Part shown: positions 1 to 9,081 of the stretch, piece after piece | How positions within the stretch are numbered: position 1 is the stretch's first letter | How the letters are laid out: each line of letters starts with the position of its first letter | From: Methanobrevibacter sp. | GTDB lineage: Archaea; Methanobacteriota; Methanobacteria; Methanobacteriales; Methanobacteriaceae | DNA: 62,152 nucleotides | NCBI GenBank assembly: GCA_017553445.1 | Contig: JAFZMD010000055.1 | Span: 1-62,152 of the forward strand | Reading direction: 5' to 3' | Translations under genes and position numbers: made by a program | Notes under the pieces: generated by a model | Told to the model about the DNA's origin: nothing | Databases searched by the model: none | The model's input: the letters and a program-made list of their open reading frames with translations, nothing else

Positions 1-764
1 GGATTAACATATTCCCAAACTTCTTCAAAACTAGTTTTTACACCCAATTTGGTGTATTCACGAACAAGAGTATTAATATCTCTTTCAAGCAGTTCTTTTG
101 ATATTGGGTTATCCAATACTACTGACTGGGAAACATCAATAATGACTGGAGTTTCATCTTTATTCAATATATTGTAATTGGACAAATCTCCATGCACCAA
201 TTTTGCATCGTTAACGAATTTTTTCAGTTCAACCAATAACTTATTGAAAAATTCATTAGGGTCTTTTGGGGGCCTGTTTTTAACGGGCTGTGCGGGATTT
301 CCCTTTTCATCGCCAATAAATTCAATCAAAAGTACATTGTTTGCGCTGGTAATCGGTTTTGGAACGATTACTCCAGCATCATACAGTCTTGTCAGGTTTT
401 TGAATTCCTTTGTAACCCATGAATAGATGATTTTGCGTTTGTTTTTGGTTTTGACATTAAATCTGGGATCACCTTTAAGATAATAATCCATCTTTTTAAA
501 ATCAGAAGTAGCTATTCGGTATATCTTAACTGCTACGAATTTTTCATCATCAGTAATGCCTGTAAGCACATTGGCTTCCTTGCCTGTACTTATGGCACCG
601 TTTAAAATATCAATGTATCCTTGGTTGGCTAATTTGTATAACGTTTCTAAAGTAATCTTGTCAAAAATTTCATTTCCGGTTTTCCTGTCTGAACTGTCTT
701 TCTTTCTTTTTTCGGAATGAATTTTTTGATGCTTGGCATCAGCTTTAGCTACTTTGGGATCCAT
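1..764 (-). CDS. rio1: RIO1-type serine/threonine protein kinase (3' end outside window)
   Basis: This is an atypical RIO-family kinase. Members of the family act in small ribosomal subunit maturation. Reading from the ATG at 764, the protein opens with a basic tail rich in Lys and Ser, then a winged-helix-like stretch, then the RIO ATP-binding loop STGKEANV at about residues 59-66. The catalytic loop HGDLSNYN and the metal-binding IDVSQ motif lie near the window edge, at about residues 193-217. The last codons run off position 1, so the C-terminus is missing here. It lies 30 bp downstream of the aIF1A gene on the same strand and is probably co-transcribed with it, which suits a translation role. 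The start is supported by homology-like content rather than by a clear ribosome binding site. Identification is confident. Confidence 0.9.
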   Translation of the reverse strand, partial: MDPKVAKADAKHQKIHSEKRKKDSSDRKTGNEIFDKITLETLYKLANQGYIDILNGAISTGKEANVLTGITDDEKFVAVKIYRIATSDFKKMDYYLKGDPRFNVKTKNKRKIIYSWVTKEFKNLTRLYDAGVIVPKPITSANNVLLIEFIGDEKGNPAQPVKNRPPKDPNEFFNKLLVELKKFVNDAKLVHGDLSNYNILNKDETPVIIDVSQSVVLDNPISKELLERDINTLVREYTKLGVKTSFEEVWEYVN

Positions 765-794
765 TAAAATCAGTAAAAAAAGTAAATGGTGTGG

Positions 795-1097
795 TTACAT
801 TTTCAAGTAACCTTTTCTTTCAAGCCAGTTGGATTCTGTTTTTGTGTATCTCCAGATTACGTCTCCTTTTTCATCGGATTGGAAATCCCATGGTTTTACA
901 AGGATAACATCTCCTTCACGAATCCAAATACGTTTTTTCATTTTTCCAGGAATTCTAGTCATTCTGATATGTCCGTCTGCACATCTGACTTTTAATTTCC
1001 CATGTCCCATAATTTGTTCGACTACGCCAGGTATTTCTCCTTTTTTAGGAGTTCTCACTCTTCTATATTCTTGTTGATTATTGTTAGCTTTAGACAA
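795..1097 (-). CDS. eif1A: Translation initiation factor aIF1A
   Basis: This is the archaeal homologue of eIF1A/IF1. It binds the ribosomal A site and helps select the start codon. The S1/OB-fold core is visible: a basic N-terminal tail, then GVVEQIMGHGKLKVRCADG, then the RIPGKMKKRIWIREGD and VLVKPWD-type strands. I chose the TTG at 1097 because a strong GGAGG lies about 7 nt upstream (about 1104-1109). This gives 100 residues, the usual family length. A GTG at 1130 would add 11 residues that include the ribosome binding site. It is divergent from moeA and upstream of the RIO kinase gene. Confidence 0.93.
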   Translation of the reverse strand: MSKANNNQQEYRRVRTPKKGEIPGVVEQIMGHGKLKVRCADGHIRMTRIPGKMKKRIWIREGDVILVKPWDFQSDEKGDVIWRYTKTESNWLERKGYLKM

Positions 1098-1206
1098 ATA
1101 CTCTCCTCCAAAATTAAAATATAAATTCACAATTTATATAAATTATTTATATATTTATCAATATACTATATATTAATTTATTGGATTTTATGAAAAAGGT
1201 GTTTTA
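1098..1206. promoter_or_regulatory. Divergent promoter region for aIF1A and moeA
   Basis: This intergenic stretch between divergent genes is almost pure A/T. It contains several TATA-like elements, including TTTATATAAA near 1133-1143 and TTTATATATTTAT near 1147-1159, that could serve either direction. Which box serves which gene cannot be decided from sequence alone. The GGAGG of aIF1A (about 1104-1109) and the GGTG of moeA (1198-1201) sit at its two ends. Confidence 0.5.
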
Positions 1207-2430
1207 ATGGGTACCGAATTTTTAAAGATAAAAGAATGTGATGAAGCTCAGGATATTATTCAGGATTTATTTGATAAATACTGTACAGCAGAAAGTGAAG
1301 AGATTGATTGTGCAGACGCTTATGGAAGAGTATTGTTCAATGATGTTTACAGTAGAATGGATTTCCCTCCTTTTGACAAAGCTTTAAAAGACGGTTTTGC
1401 AATTTTATCTGAGGATAGTTATGGGGCAAGTGAAGAATCTCCAAATACATTGGAAATCATCGATTTTCTGGAAGCAGGTTCCATTACTGATAAGAAAGTT
1501 GAAAAAGGCAGATGCGTTGAAATAAGTACTGGAGCGGCAATGCCTGAAGGTGCAAATGCTGTTGTAATGGTAGAATATTCAGAAAAATTTGATGATAAGG
1601 TTAATCTTTTGACAACCGCAACTCCATCTCAGGATGTTGCCAAAAAAGGTTCTGACATTGAAGAGGGCAATTTAATTCTTAAAAAAGGAGATGTTTTAAC
1701 TCCTGGGAAAATTGGTGTTTTGTTATCACAGGGATTTAAAACAATTGAAGTATATAAAAAACCTACTGTTGGAGTTATCTCATCAGGAAATGAAATCACA
1801 ATGCAGGGCGAAGAGCTGCCGTTTGGAAAAATCTATGACGTAAATGGAAACATGATTAAAAATGATGCAATATCCTGCGGTGCCGATGCAAAATTTTTAG
1901 GTGTGGTTAGGGATAATTATGACCAGGTTAAAGAAAAAATCCAGGAATCACTAAAAGATGTTGATATATTGTTATGTTCCGGCGGAACCTCAGCAGGTCT
2001 TGGAGATGTAATAAAACATGTATTGGATGAGTTGGGTGAAGTTTATATTCATGGAATATCTGTTCAGCCGGGTAAACCAACAATTGTTGGGGTAATTGAA
2101 GAAAAACTGGTAATAGGCCTTCCGGGTAATCCTGTTTCAGCATTGATGATATTCAATGCATTTGTTGCACCACCATTGACTAAGGTTGCAGGTATCGAAA
2201 AGGATTTCGAGCAAAAGGTAATTAAGGGAGTAATGACAAGAAGAATACACTCTCCTGTTGGACGTATGCAATATCAGCTGGTAAAAGTTAACGGAAGTAA
2301 AATTCAACCAATATTTAAGGATTCCGGAGCGATTTTCTCATTATCCAGTGCCGATGGTTATGTCAAAGTGGAAAAATCAGTGGAATTATTGGATGAAGGT
2401 GAGGAAGTAGAAGTTTATTTATTCAATTAA
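1207..2430 (+). CDS. moeA: Molybdopterin molybdenumtransferase MoeA
   Basis: MoeA inserts molybdate (or tungstate) into adenylated molybdopterin in molybdenum cofactor synthesis. Methanogens need this cofactor for formylmethanofuran dehydrogenase and formate dehydrogenase. At 407 residues it has the usual family length. Visible motifs are PPFDKALKDGFA (substrate loop, about residues 53-64), STGAAMPEGANAVVM in the central part, the MoCF-type SSGNE and CSGGTSAG loops, and QPGKPT with GLPGNPVS in the catalytic domain, followed by the small beta-barrel domain. A GGTG lies 6 nt before the ATG. The next gene starts 30 bp downstream, so co-transcription is likely. Confidence 0.95.
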   Translation: MGTEFLKIKECDEAQDIIQDLFDKYCTAESEEIDCADAYGRVLFNDVYSRMDFPPFDKALKDGFAILSEDSYGASEESPNTLEIIDFLEAGSITDKKVEKGRCVEISTGAAMPEGANAVVMVEYSEKFDDKVNLLTTATPSQDVAKKGSDIEEGNLILKKGDVLTPGKIGVLLSQGFKTIEVYKKPTVGVISSGNEITMQGEELPFGKIYDVNGNMIKNDAISCGADAKFLGVVRDNYDQVKEKIQESLKDVDILLCSGGTSAGLGDVIKHVLDELGEVYIHGISVQPGKPTIVGVIEEKLVIGLPGNPVSALMIFNAFVAPPLTKVAGIEKDFEQKVIKGVMTRRIHSPVGRMQYQLVKVNGSKIQPIFKDSGAIFSLSSADGYVKVEKSVELLDEGEEVEVYLFN

Positions 2431-2460
2431 AGTAAAATTAATTATTAAAAAGGTGAAAGA

Positions 2461-2922
2461 ATGGAACATGAAATAAAAATTATTCCTGATCAAAAGTTAG
2501 CGGTTATTAATTATAAAGGTCCAATTGATGATTTGGATATTTTAATTTCCAAGTTGGCTGATTGGATTGATGCTGAAGATGTAGAAACTGAAGGCGATCC
2601 GTTCATTGTTTATTATTCACCAAGACATGAAGTAAATGATGGTGATGCTGTTTATGATGTGGGAATTGTTGTTAAAGAGGATGCCGATGAAAAGGACATG
2701 ATTCGTGTTGTTGACATGGTTGAACATAAAATGTTGTGTGGAATCCATGAAGGACCTACAGACAATATTATGGATACCTATGCGAAACTGGTCGATGTTG
2801 CACAGGCAAATAACTATGATATTATCGGTTCACCAAAAGAAGTATTTATAAAAAGCATTTACAACTGTGACAATGAAGACGAGTTTTTAACTGAGATACA
2901 ATTGCCGATTATTGAAATGTAG
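2461..2922 (+). CDS. GyrI-like / effector-binding domain protein
   Basis: This is a 153-residue protein of the GyrI-like (SOUL/AraC effector-binding) fold with no DNA-binding domain. Typical signs are the opening strand with LAVINYKGP, a central YYSPR-x-E segment, an acidic strand DVGIVVKED and the closing EVFIKSIYN-EFLTEIQLPI pattern, which resembles the conserved Y-x-N-P-x-x-T-E-I-x-x-P ending. Stand-alone members are thought to bind small molecules or, in some bacteria, proteins such as gyrase. The ligand here cannot be inferred. It has a good GGTG before the ATG, sits 30 bp after moeA and is followed within 10 bp by a small gene, suggesting one operon. Confidence 0.75.
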   Translation: MEHEIKIIPDQKLAVINYKGPIDDLDILISKLADWIDAEDVETEGDPFIVYYSPRHEVNDGDAVYDVGIVVKEDADEKDMIRVVDMVEHKMLCGIHEGPTDNIMDTYAKLVDVAQANNYDIIGSPKEVFIKSIYNCDNEDEFLTEIQLPIIEM

Positions 2923-2932
2923 AGGTGCTTTT

Positions 2933-3184
2933 ATGGCAAAAAAAGAAGAGATGGATGTGGATAAAGAATTAAAAAGGATGTCCAAATCAATTGATATTCA
3001 GATTATAAAATCAGAAAATTCTTTTGATAACCTGCTAAATAAGTTGGATGACGACATTAATAAGGCAGTATCTTCAAAAGTAAAAATGTTTGATGAATCT
3101 AAAGATTTGACTTCAAAGCATGTCACGACCAGTTATACTGATGATGCATTGGAAAGATATAAGAGAAAATTAGATAAAATCTAA
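2933..3184 (+). CDS. Small hypothetical protein, helical and charged
   Basis: An 83-residue protein that I do not recognise. I chose the ATG at 2933 because AGAGGTG lies 7 nt upstream and overlaps the stop of the preceding gene. An in-frame TTG at 2912 lies inside the upstream gene and has no ribosome binding site. The sequence is Lys/Asp/Ser-rich, has no Cys or membrane segment, and looks mainly alpha-helical (for example the run around NLLNKLDDDINKAV). Tight spacing points to translation coupled with the GyrI-like gene. Confidence 0.65.
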   Translation: MAKKEEMDVDKELKRMSKSIDIQIIKSENSFDNLLNKLDDDINKAVSSKVKMFDESKDLTSKHVTTSYTDDALERYKRKLDKI

Positions 3185-3211
3185 TTTTTCTTATTTAATA
3201 TTTTCACCGTT

Positions 3212-4519
3212 CTAAAGACCAATCACTTTTAAATCATGAACCATGATTTTTGGAATGATAAATGATCCTTTCTGTTTAATTTCAGATTCAATACCTTCAC
3301 ATTTCTTCATCAATTCATAGATGTTACCTGAAATCATGGCCTTTTTAACACCATCTGTTATTTCTCCATTTTCAATGGTAAATGCATTATTTGCTTCTAC
3401 AGAGAAATCTCCAGAAATCGGGTTTGCAGTATGGGCTCCTAAAACGCTTGTAGTTATTATCCCGGAATCAATTTCTTCCAATTTCATATTAGTTTTAAAC
3501 TTGAATTCAAGATTTGAAGGGGATACGTCTGGTGTTGATAAATAAGATGATCTATATCCATTTGATGTAGTTTCACATCCTGATTTATTGGCTGTATAAA
3601 TGTCATATAAAAATGATTTTAAAACGCCATCTTCAACCAGTGTTGTTTTTTTGGAAACGCTTCCTTCACCGTCACATTTTGATGTTCCCATTGCATTTTC
3701 CAGTAATGGATTATCGACAATTGTGAGGTTGGAATCGGTAATTTCACTATCAATTTTATCGTGAAGGGTGGATCTTCCTCTCAAGACATTTTCTGAGTTG
3801 AATCCTTGAATAAATGTTGAAAGCAGTCCTGATGCAGCATAGTAATCAAGAATAACATCACAGTCTTTGGTTTCAATGGCTTTTGGATTGAGGGAATCAT
3901 GAGCCAGTTTACACACATCATCGGTCAATTTTTCATATTCCAAATCCAGATGTCTTGATGCGGTATAATCATATGATGTTGCAAATTGCCCGTCTTTTTC
4001 AATATAAACGGATAATCCTCCGCTAAATCCTGTGCCTTTATCATAAATTGACACTCCATTTGAGTTAATTATTAATTCTTCGCCTTTTGATGCAGAAAAT
4101 CCGGTAGAGGTTATGTTGCAGTCATTTTCTTTTGTGCGTTCAATAATGTTTTCTAAAAATTCACAACATTCATCCATGCTTAAATCATCATATTTGGCAT
4201 CATAAGTTCCTTTAACATCACCGACTTTTTCAACTGGTGCAAATTCGTAATTTTCATCAATTTTATTTAATTTTGCATTATCCAATGCTTTTTGGGCAGT
4301 TTCAGAAATCTTATCTAAATCCGTTGTGTATGCAAATCCCATTTTATTGTCTTTAAGTATGCGAATTCCCACGCCTTTTTCAATTTCTTCTTTGGCAAAA
4401 TTTAAAATATCATTTTTGGATTCAACTTCAATAATTTCACTATTAGCTATAAAAATTTCCCACTCATCAGATAGTTTTTCAACTTCCCTAACGCAATCGT
4501 CTGCTATTTCATAAATCAT
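3212..4519 (-). CDS. TldD/PmbA family protein (PmbA/TldE-like subunit)
   Basis: TldD and TldE (PmbA) form a heterodimeric metalloprotease that trims modified peptides. This 435-residue protein has the family architecture: an N-terminal domain with GVGIRILKDNKMGFAYT, a central domain, and a C-terminal region with SVLGAHTANPISGDFS and a late GEI-TDGVKKAMISGN motif. I do not find the zinc-binding HExxxH motif of the TldD subunit, so it is better read as the PmbA/TldE-like partner. No TldD partner is in the window. The next gene downstream on the strand of travel is absent, while upstream the phosphatase ends 1 bp before this gene starts, so it probably closes an operon with the phosphatase and hypD. 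Confidence 0.88.
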   Translation of the reverse strand: MIYEIADDCVREVEKLSDEWEIFIANSEIIEVESKNDILNFAKEEIEKGVGIRILKDNKMGFAYTTDLDKISETAQKALDNAKLNKIDENYEFAPVEKVGDVKGTYDAKYDDLSMDECCEFLENIIERTKENDCNITSTGFSASKGEELIINSNGVSIYDKGTGFSGGLSVYIEKDGQFATSYDYTASRHLDLEYEKLTDDVCKLAHDSLNPKAIETKDCDVILDYYAASGLLSTFIQGFNSENVLRGRSTLHDKIDSEITDSNLTIVDNPLLENAMGTSKCDGEGSVSKKTTLVEDGVLKSFLYDIYTANKSGCETTSNGYRSSYLSTPDVSPSNLEFKFKTNMKLEEIDSGIITTSVLGAHTANPISGDFSVEANNAFTIENGEITDGVKKAMISGNIYELMKKCEGIESEIKQKGSFIIPKIMVHDLKVIGL

Positions 4520-4520
4520 A

Positions 4521-5231
4521 TTATCCTCTCAATGCAAATTTATCAATAGCTTCAGCTACACCGTCACCGAAGTTATTTTTACATACATATGTGCTTTTTT
4601 CTTTTAAGGAATCATCGGCATTTCCAACGGCCACTTTAATTCCTGCTTCCTTTAAGAAATCTTCATCATTTTCACTGTCGCCTATTGCCATAACATTTTC
4701 CATGTTGATGCCGTTTTTTTCACATAATCTTTTCAATGAAGTTCCCTTATTGATTCTTTTATCGGTAACGTGTAGGGCAAAGCCGCTGTCGTATATTTCC
4801 AATTCGTCACGATGTTCATAATCTTCAAGTGCATTTTCTATTGCTTTTCTTTGAATTGTTTTATAAAACACTATTTCAGTTGCACGGTAGTTATTGTCAT
4901 GTGAAGCATGTTTGGCGTAGTTTTCACCTAATCTTTCTTTAAGGTGGGTATCTGCTTTTTCGATATATTCGCTGTTAACTAAAATTTCAACCGCATTGTT
5001 ATTGTATCCCTCTTTAAAAATCATTCCGCCATTTTCTGCTACGAGGCCTCCGCTGCAGCCTATTAAAACCTGTGCGGCATATGCGTAATTGACCACGTTT
5101 CCCGTAACTATTATTGTTGGAATACCTTTTTCTTCTGCCGCTCGCAGTGATTCGATGGCAGAGATACATATTTTTCGCGTGTCGTCAGTTATTGTCCCGT
5201 CTATATCAACAGCTATTGCTTCTATTTTCAT
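4521..5231 (-). CDS. pgp: Phosphoglycolate phosphatase, archaeal HAD type
   Basis: This is a HAD-superfamily hydrolase of the archaeal TA0175/Cof-like group, usually annotated as phosphoglycolate phosphatase. It has 236 residues, which is family length. Motif I is DIDGTITDD near the N-terminus (about residues 9-17). Motif II is the IIVTGN segment, and motifs III/IV are the conserved Lys near NKGTSL and GDSENDEDFL, followed by AVGNADDSLKEKSTYV. The type IIB cap lies between motifs II and III. Substrate identity is inferred from family annotation only. It sits between hypD (2 bp gap) and the pmbA-like gene. Confidence 0.88.
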   Translation of the reverse strand: MKIEAIAVDIDGTITDDTRKICISAIESLRAAEEKGIPTIIVTGNVVNYAYAAQVLIGCSGGLVAENGGMIFKEGYNNNAVEILVNSEYIEKADTHLKERLGENYAKHASHDNNYRATEIVFYKTIQRKAIENALEDYEHRDELEIYDSGFALHVTDKRINKGTSLKRLCEKNGINMENVMAIGDSENDEDFLKEAGIKVAVGNADDSLKEKSTYVCKNNFGDGVAEAIDKFALRG

Positions 5232-5233
5232 TT

Positions 5234-6280
5234 TTAACCTCTTGAATATCTGTGGGCAATGTTACATGTTCCTTCTTTACTTACCATACATGCTCCTATT
5301 GGGTGGAGCGGATTGCACTCTTTTCTAAATAATGTGCAGTCTTCAGGTCTTTTAAGGCCTCTCAAGATTGGTCCACAGATACATCCTTTAGGTGCTTCTT
5401 TAACATCTTTGACTTCAATGTCATATTTTTCACGTGCATTGAATTGTGAAAATTCATCTTTAATCTCTAAAACGGAATTAGGTATTTTAGGAAATCCTCT
5501 CCATTCTCTGCTTGCAACATCAAACACTTCTCCAATCATTTTTGTTGCAATTTCATTTCCCTCTTCCCTCACGGCTCTAGCATATTCATTATCTATTTTT
5601 GGTGTTTCATTATGAATCTGTCGTAAAATCATATAAACAGACATTAAAATGTCTAAAGGATTGAATCCAGCAACAGCTTGTGGAATGCCAAAATCTGTTG
5701 AGAAATATTCAAATGGTTTGGTTCCAATGATTGTACAGACATGTCCCGGTTGAATCAAAGCATTTAAACTTGTCTGACCGGAATTGATTAAAAAGTCAAT
5801 TGCCGGAGGAATTAGTCTGTGGCAGGACAATACTGAAAAGTTTTCGGGAGGTGTAGACAATAATTCTGCTGCCGTTGTAGGTGCTGTCGTTTCAAAGCCC
5901 GCTGCCATGAATACAACATCATTATCTTCTTTTTCGGCTATTTCAATGGCCTTATTAATTCCATAAACTATTCTCACATCACCGCCTTCGGCTTTAGCGT
6001 CTGCAAGTGATCCATTTGAACCAGGAACTCTCAACATATCTCCGAAGGTTGTTATTGTAACTCCTTTTTCAACCAATTCCAAACATTCATCTATTTCGCG
6101 GGACGGAACAACGCAAACAGGACATCCAGGACCTGCAACGATTTCCACTTCGTCCGGTAAAAGGCTTCTAATTCCATTTTCCATGATTGTATGCTCATGT
6201 GAACCGCATACATGCATTATTTTAACGGGTGTTGCTAATTTGTTGATTCTATCCAATAACTCTTTTGACATATTTTTCAT
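5234..6280 (-). CDS. hypD: Hydrogenase maturation protein HypD
   Basis: HypD is the iron-sulfur protein that, with HypC, builds the Fe(CN)2CO unit of [NiFe] hydrogenases. Methanogens depend on it for their several [NiFe] hydrogenases. Conserved motifs are MHVCGSHEHT near the N-terminus, GPGCPVC, FGDMLRVPG, GFETTAPTTA and the C-terminal cysteine cluster (CICGPILRG, DCTLFRKECNP, PIGACMVSKEGTC) that holds the 4Fe-4S cluster. The 348-residue length is normal. TTTGGTG lies 6 nt upstream of the ATG at 6280. It is the first gene of a tight three-gene minus-strand operon and diverges from the sialic-acid genes. Confidence 0.96.
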   Translation of the reverse strand: MKNMSKELLDRINKLATPVKIMHVCGSHEHTIMENGIRSLLPDEVEIVAGPGCPVCVVPSREIDECLELVEKGVTITTFGDMLRVPGSNGSLADAKAEGGDVRIVYGINKAIEIAEKEDNDVVFMAAGFETTAPTTAAELLSTPPENFSVLSCHRLIPPAIDFLINSGQTSLNALIQPGHVCTIIGTKPFEYFSTDFGIPQAVAGFNPLDILMSVYMILRQIHNETPKIDNEYARAVREEGNEIATKMIGEVFDVASREWRGFPKIPNSVLEIKDEFSQFNAREKYDIEVKDVKEAPKGCICGPILRGLKRPEDCTLFRKECNPLHPIGACMVSKEGTCNIAHRYSRG

Positions 6281-6364
6281 TTTAACACCAAAGATTTAAT
6301 ATTATAATATATTAATATTAAGTATTAGATATTAATTAAATTTTTTATATTTTTTAGTGATAAC

Positions 6365-8035
6365 ATGTTTAACAATAATAAAATTCTAGTAGTTATTCCT
6401 GCAAGGGGAGATTCAAAAAGGATTTTTCGTAAAAATATCCGTTTACTTGCAGATAAACCATTAATTGCACATGCAATTGACATAGCAAAATCTTCTAAAT
6501 ATGTTGACGATGTTGTAGTATCTACCGAAGACCCTAAAATTATGCGTATAGCTGAAAAATTTGGAGCAAGCATAGTTAGGCGCTCTCCAGATTTGGCAGG
6601 GGATAGAATCCCGCTTGATCCTGTTGTTTTGGATGCAACTGTTCAAAAGGAAAAACAGGCGTTTGATGAGTATGACATTGTAATTACAATACAGGCAACA
6701 TCCCCTCTTTTAAAATCAGAAACTTTAGATAAAGCTATTGAAAAATTCGATAATTTTAATATTGATACTGTTATTTCTGTTAGTGGTGAAAAAAATTTAA
6801 GATGGGGATATAACCAATCTGAAAATCGTTATTTTCCATTATATTCTGAAAGACTTATTCAAGATTATCTTCCTACAGAGTATGTTGAAACCGGAGGATT
6901 TTTTGCAACAAGACGTGGTTTTTTAACCCCAAATTCCCGTATGGGCAATAATATTGAGCTAATGGAGATTTCTCGTGAAGAAAGTATTAATATAGTTTCT
7001 TATGAAGATTGGTGGGTCGCTGAAAGATATTTAAATAAGAAAAAAATTGCTTTCATTGTCAATGCTAACAATGAAATAGGTATTAGTAAGATGTATCGCT
7101 GCATTGCTTTGGCATCCAGATTATTAAGTGACAATGTTTTGTTCTTGCTTGATGAAAACCATAAAATGAGCATCGATATTGTTAATAAATTTAATTTTTC
7201 ATACATGCTTTATGATGGTGATGACGAGTTATTTAATTTATTAAAAAGGTTTAATCCACATATTGTTATTAATGATATTTCAGACACTTCAAAAGAATAT
7301 GTTAACCGCCAAAAGGATTTGGGATTTTTTGTAATCAACTTTGAAGATTTGGGTGCAGGATCTGAAGATGCGGATTTGGTATTTGACGTATTATACGAGC
7401 ATGATGGGGGATTTGGAAATATTTTTATCGGATATAAGTATTATCTATTAAGGGATGAATTTTATTTCCAACCAAAAAAGATTGTAGGTCCTGAAGTCGA
7501 TAATGTATTGATTGCATTCGGTGGGGATGATTCAAATAATTTAACTGAAAGAACATTGGAATCTGTTCTCGATAGTGGTTATGCCGGTAGAATTGATGTA
7601 ATTTTACCATTCAACTATTCAAAAAAAGAAGAAATTATTCAAAAATATGAAATGCGCCATAATATTCAAATTTACCATCGTGTAAAAAATATCAGTGATT
7701 TCATGTTGAGGGCAGATATTGTATTTTCTTCTGCAGGACGAAAGATGTATGAAATCTGTTCTGTTGGAACACCATGTATTTGTATCTGTCAAAATGGACG
7801 TGAACAAACACATTCATTCGGATCTCCTGAAAATGGATTCATAAATATGGGTCTTGCAGAAACCTTATCAAATGAGGATATTAAAAATCAATTTAAACAT
7901 GTATGGCAGGATTTTGAATTAAGGCAGAATATGAGTAATATAATGAAAAGCATTGATTTGAAACACGGTTTTGAAAATATTTGGTCTGTTATCGAACAAA
8001 AATATTGGGCCAAGGAGTTTGAACAAAAGATTTAG
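6365..8035 (+). CDS. CMP-sialate synthetase (NeuA-like) fused to PseG/LegG-like UDP-sugar hydrolase domain
   Basis: A two-domain protein of 556 residues. Residues about 1-225 are a CMP-acylneuraminate cytidylyltransferase: VVIPARGDSKRIFRKNIR is the CTP-binding signature, followed by STEDPKI, ITIQATSPLL and TGGFFATRR. Residues about 228-550 look like PseG/LegG, the GT-B fold hydrolases that release UDP from UDP-2,4-diacetamido sugars: they start with KIAFIVNANNEIG, then contain INFEDLG, IAFGGDDSNN, and SSAGRKMYE with the GTPCI-CICQNGRE-QTH segment. It starts with ATG after a weak AGTGATAAC. The next gene, NeuB-like, begins 8 bp later. The pair covers hydrolysis, condensation and CMP activation for a nonulosonic acid. 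Whether the product is sialic, legionaminic or pseudaminic acid cannot be told. Confidence 0.88.
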   Translation: MFNNNKILVVIPARGDSKRIFRKNIRLLADKPLIAHAIDIAKSSKYVDDVVVSTEDPKIMRIAEKFGASIVRRSPDLAGDRIPLDPVVLDATVQKEKQAFDEYDIVITIQATSPLLKSETLDKAIEKFDNFNIDTVISVSGEKNLRWGYNQSENRYFPLYSERLIQDYLPTEYVETGGFFATRRGFLTPNSRMGNNIELMEISREESINIVSYEDWWVAERYLNKKKIAFIVNANNEIGISKMYRCIALASRLLSDNVLFLLDENHKMSIDIVNKFNFSYMLYDGDDELFNLLKRFNPHIVINDISDTSKEYVNRQKDLGFFVINFEDLGAGSEDADLVFDVLYEHDGGFGNIFIGYKYYLLRDEFYFQPKKIVGPEVDNVLIAFGGDDSNNLTERTLESVLDSGYAGRIDVILPFNYSKKEEIIQKYEMRHNIQIYHRVKNISDFMLRADIVFSSAGRKMYEICSVGTPCICICQNGREQTHSFGSPENGFINMGLAETLSNEDIKNQFKHVWQDFELRQNMSNIMKSIDLKHGFENIWSVIEQKYWAKEFEQKI

Positions 8036-8043
8036 GTGATAAG

Positions 8044-9063
8044 ATGAATATCTTTTATAAAAAGCCTTTTTTAATTGCAGATATTGGTGTAAATTATTAT
8101 GATATTGCCCAAAAAGAAGAAATATCTAATATGGAAGCTGCAAAACTGATGATTTTGGAAGCTAAAAAATGTGGTGTTGATGCGGTTAAATTTGAATCTT
8201 ATAAAACTGAAAATGTTATATCAAGGGAATTTCCAGATCAATTTGATTTATTTAAAAAATATGATGAGTTTGGAGAGGAAGAATTTCGCCAGTTGGCTGA
8301 ATTCTGCAGCGAATTAAAAATAAAATTTTTATCAACACCTCTGGATTTTGAATCTGCAGATTATTTGGATGAATTTATGGACATTTATTCAATAGCTTCA
8401 TCTGATTTGACAAACATACCATTCATTCAATACATTGCAAAGAAAAACAAACCGATTTTATTATTGACTGGGGCAGCCACACTGAATGAAGTAAAAATGG
8501 CTGTTAAGGCTATTGAAGATGTATCGACAGTTGATATTGCAATTCTGCATTCGGTATTGTCCTATCCGACTGACTATAGGGATGCCAATTTGTCAATGAT
8601 TAAGGATTTGGCTTTTAACTTCCCTGACTATGAAATCGGTTATTCCGATCATACCAAACCTGATGCCAACATGTTTGTTTTAACAACTGCATTTAATTTT
8701 GGTGCGGACATTATAGAAAAACATTTCACTTTGGATAAATCTCTTCCAGGAAATGACCATTCTCATTCAATGGATCCTGAAGATGTAATGATATTCAAAA
8801 CGAATATAGGATTTTTATCACAAATCAGCGGGATGAAAAACAAACAGCCATTAATATCCGAATCTTCAGCATTACGAAATGCAAGAAAATCAATAGTTGC
8901 TATAAAGGATATCAAAAAAGGAGATGTAATTACATCAGAGCTATTGGCATTTAAAAGGCCAGGAATCGGAATATCTCCTTCTAGAATTGATGAGGTAATT
9001 GGCAAAACTGCTTTGGAGGATATTGCAGAGGATACATTAATCGATTTTGACATGTTTGAATAG
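8044..9063 (+). CDS. neuB: N-acetylneuraminate/nonulosonate synthase, NeuB family
   Basis: NeuB-family enzymes condense phosphoenolpyruvate with an amino-sugar to give a nine-carbon sialic-type acid. The 339-residue protein has the TIM barrel start LIADIGVNY, DAVKFESYK, STPLDFESADYL, HSVLSYPT, IGYSDHT and IEKHFTLDK-PGNDHSHSMDPED, followed by a C-terminal SAF (antifreeze-like) domain from about residue 285 (RKSIVAIKDIKKGDVIT). GGTGATAAG precedes the ATG. It is translationally coupled to the synthetase/hydrolase fusion. M. smithii is known to carry sialic-acid synthesis genes thought to mimic host glycans. Close relatives LegI and PseI cannot be excluded, so the gene symbol names the family rather than the substrate. 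Confidence 0.9.
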   Translation: MNIFYKKPFLIADIGVNYYDIAQKEEISNMEAAKLMILEAKKCGVDAVKFESYKTENVISREFPDQFDLFKKYDEFGEEEFRQLAEFCSELKIKFLSTPLDFESADYLDEFMDIYSIASSDLTNIPFIQYIAKKNKPILLLTGAATLNEVKMAVKAIEDVSTVDIAILHSVLSYPTDYRDANLSMIKDLAFNFPDYEIGYSDHTKPDANMFVLTTAFNFGADIIEKHFTLDKSLPGNDHSHSMDPEDVMIFKTNIGFLSQISGMKNKQPLISESSALRNARKSIVAIKDIKKGDVITSELLAFKRPGIGISPSRIDEVIGKTALEDIAEDTLIDFDMFE

Positions 9064-9081
9064 TAATTATGGTGGTGTTCT

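Noticed and set aside
178..426. Open frame on the plus strand at the window start
   Set aside because: It is antisense to the RIO kinase, whose motifs are clear on the minus strand.
5234..6280. hypD as part of a wider hydrogenase maturation cluster
   Set aside because: No hypA, B, C, E or F is adjacent. The neighbours are a phosphatase and a PmbA-like gene.
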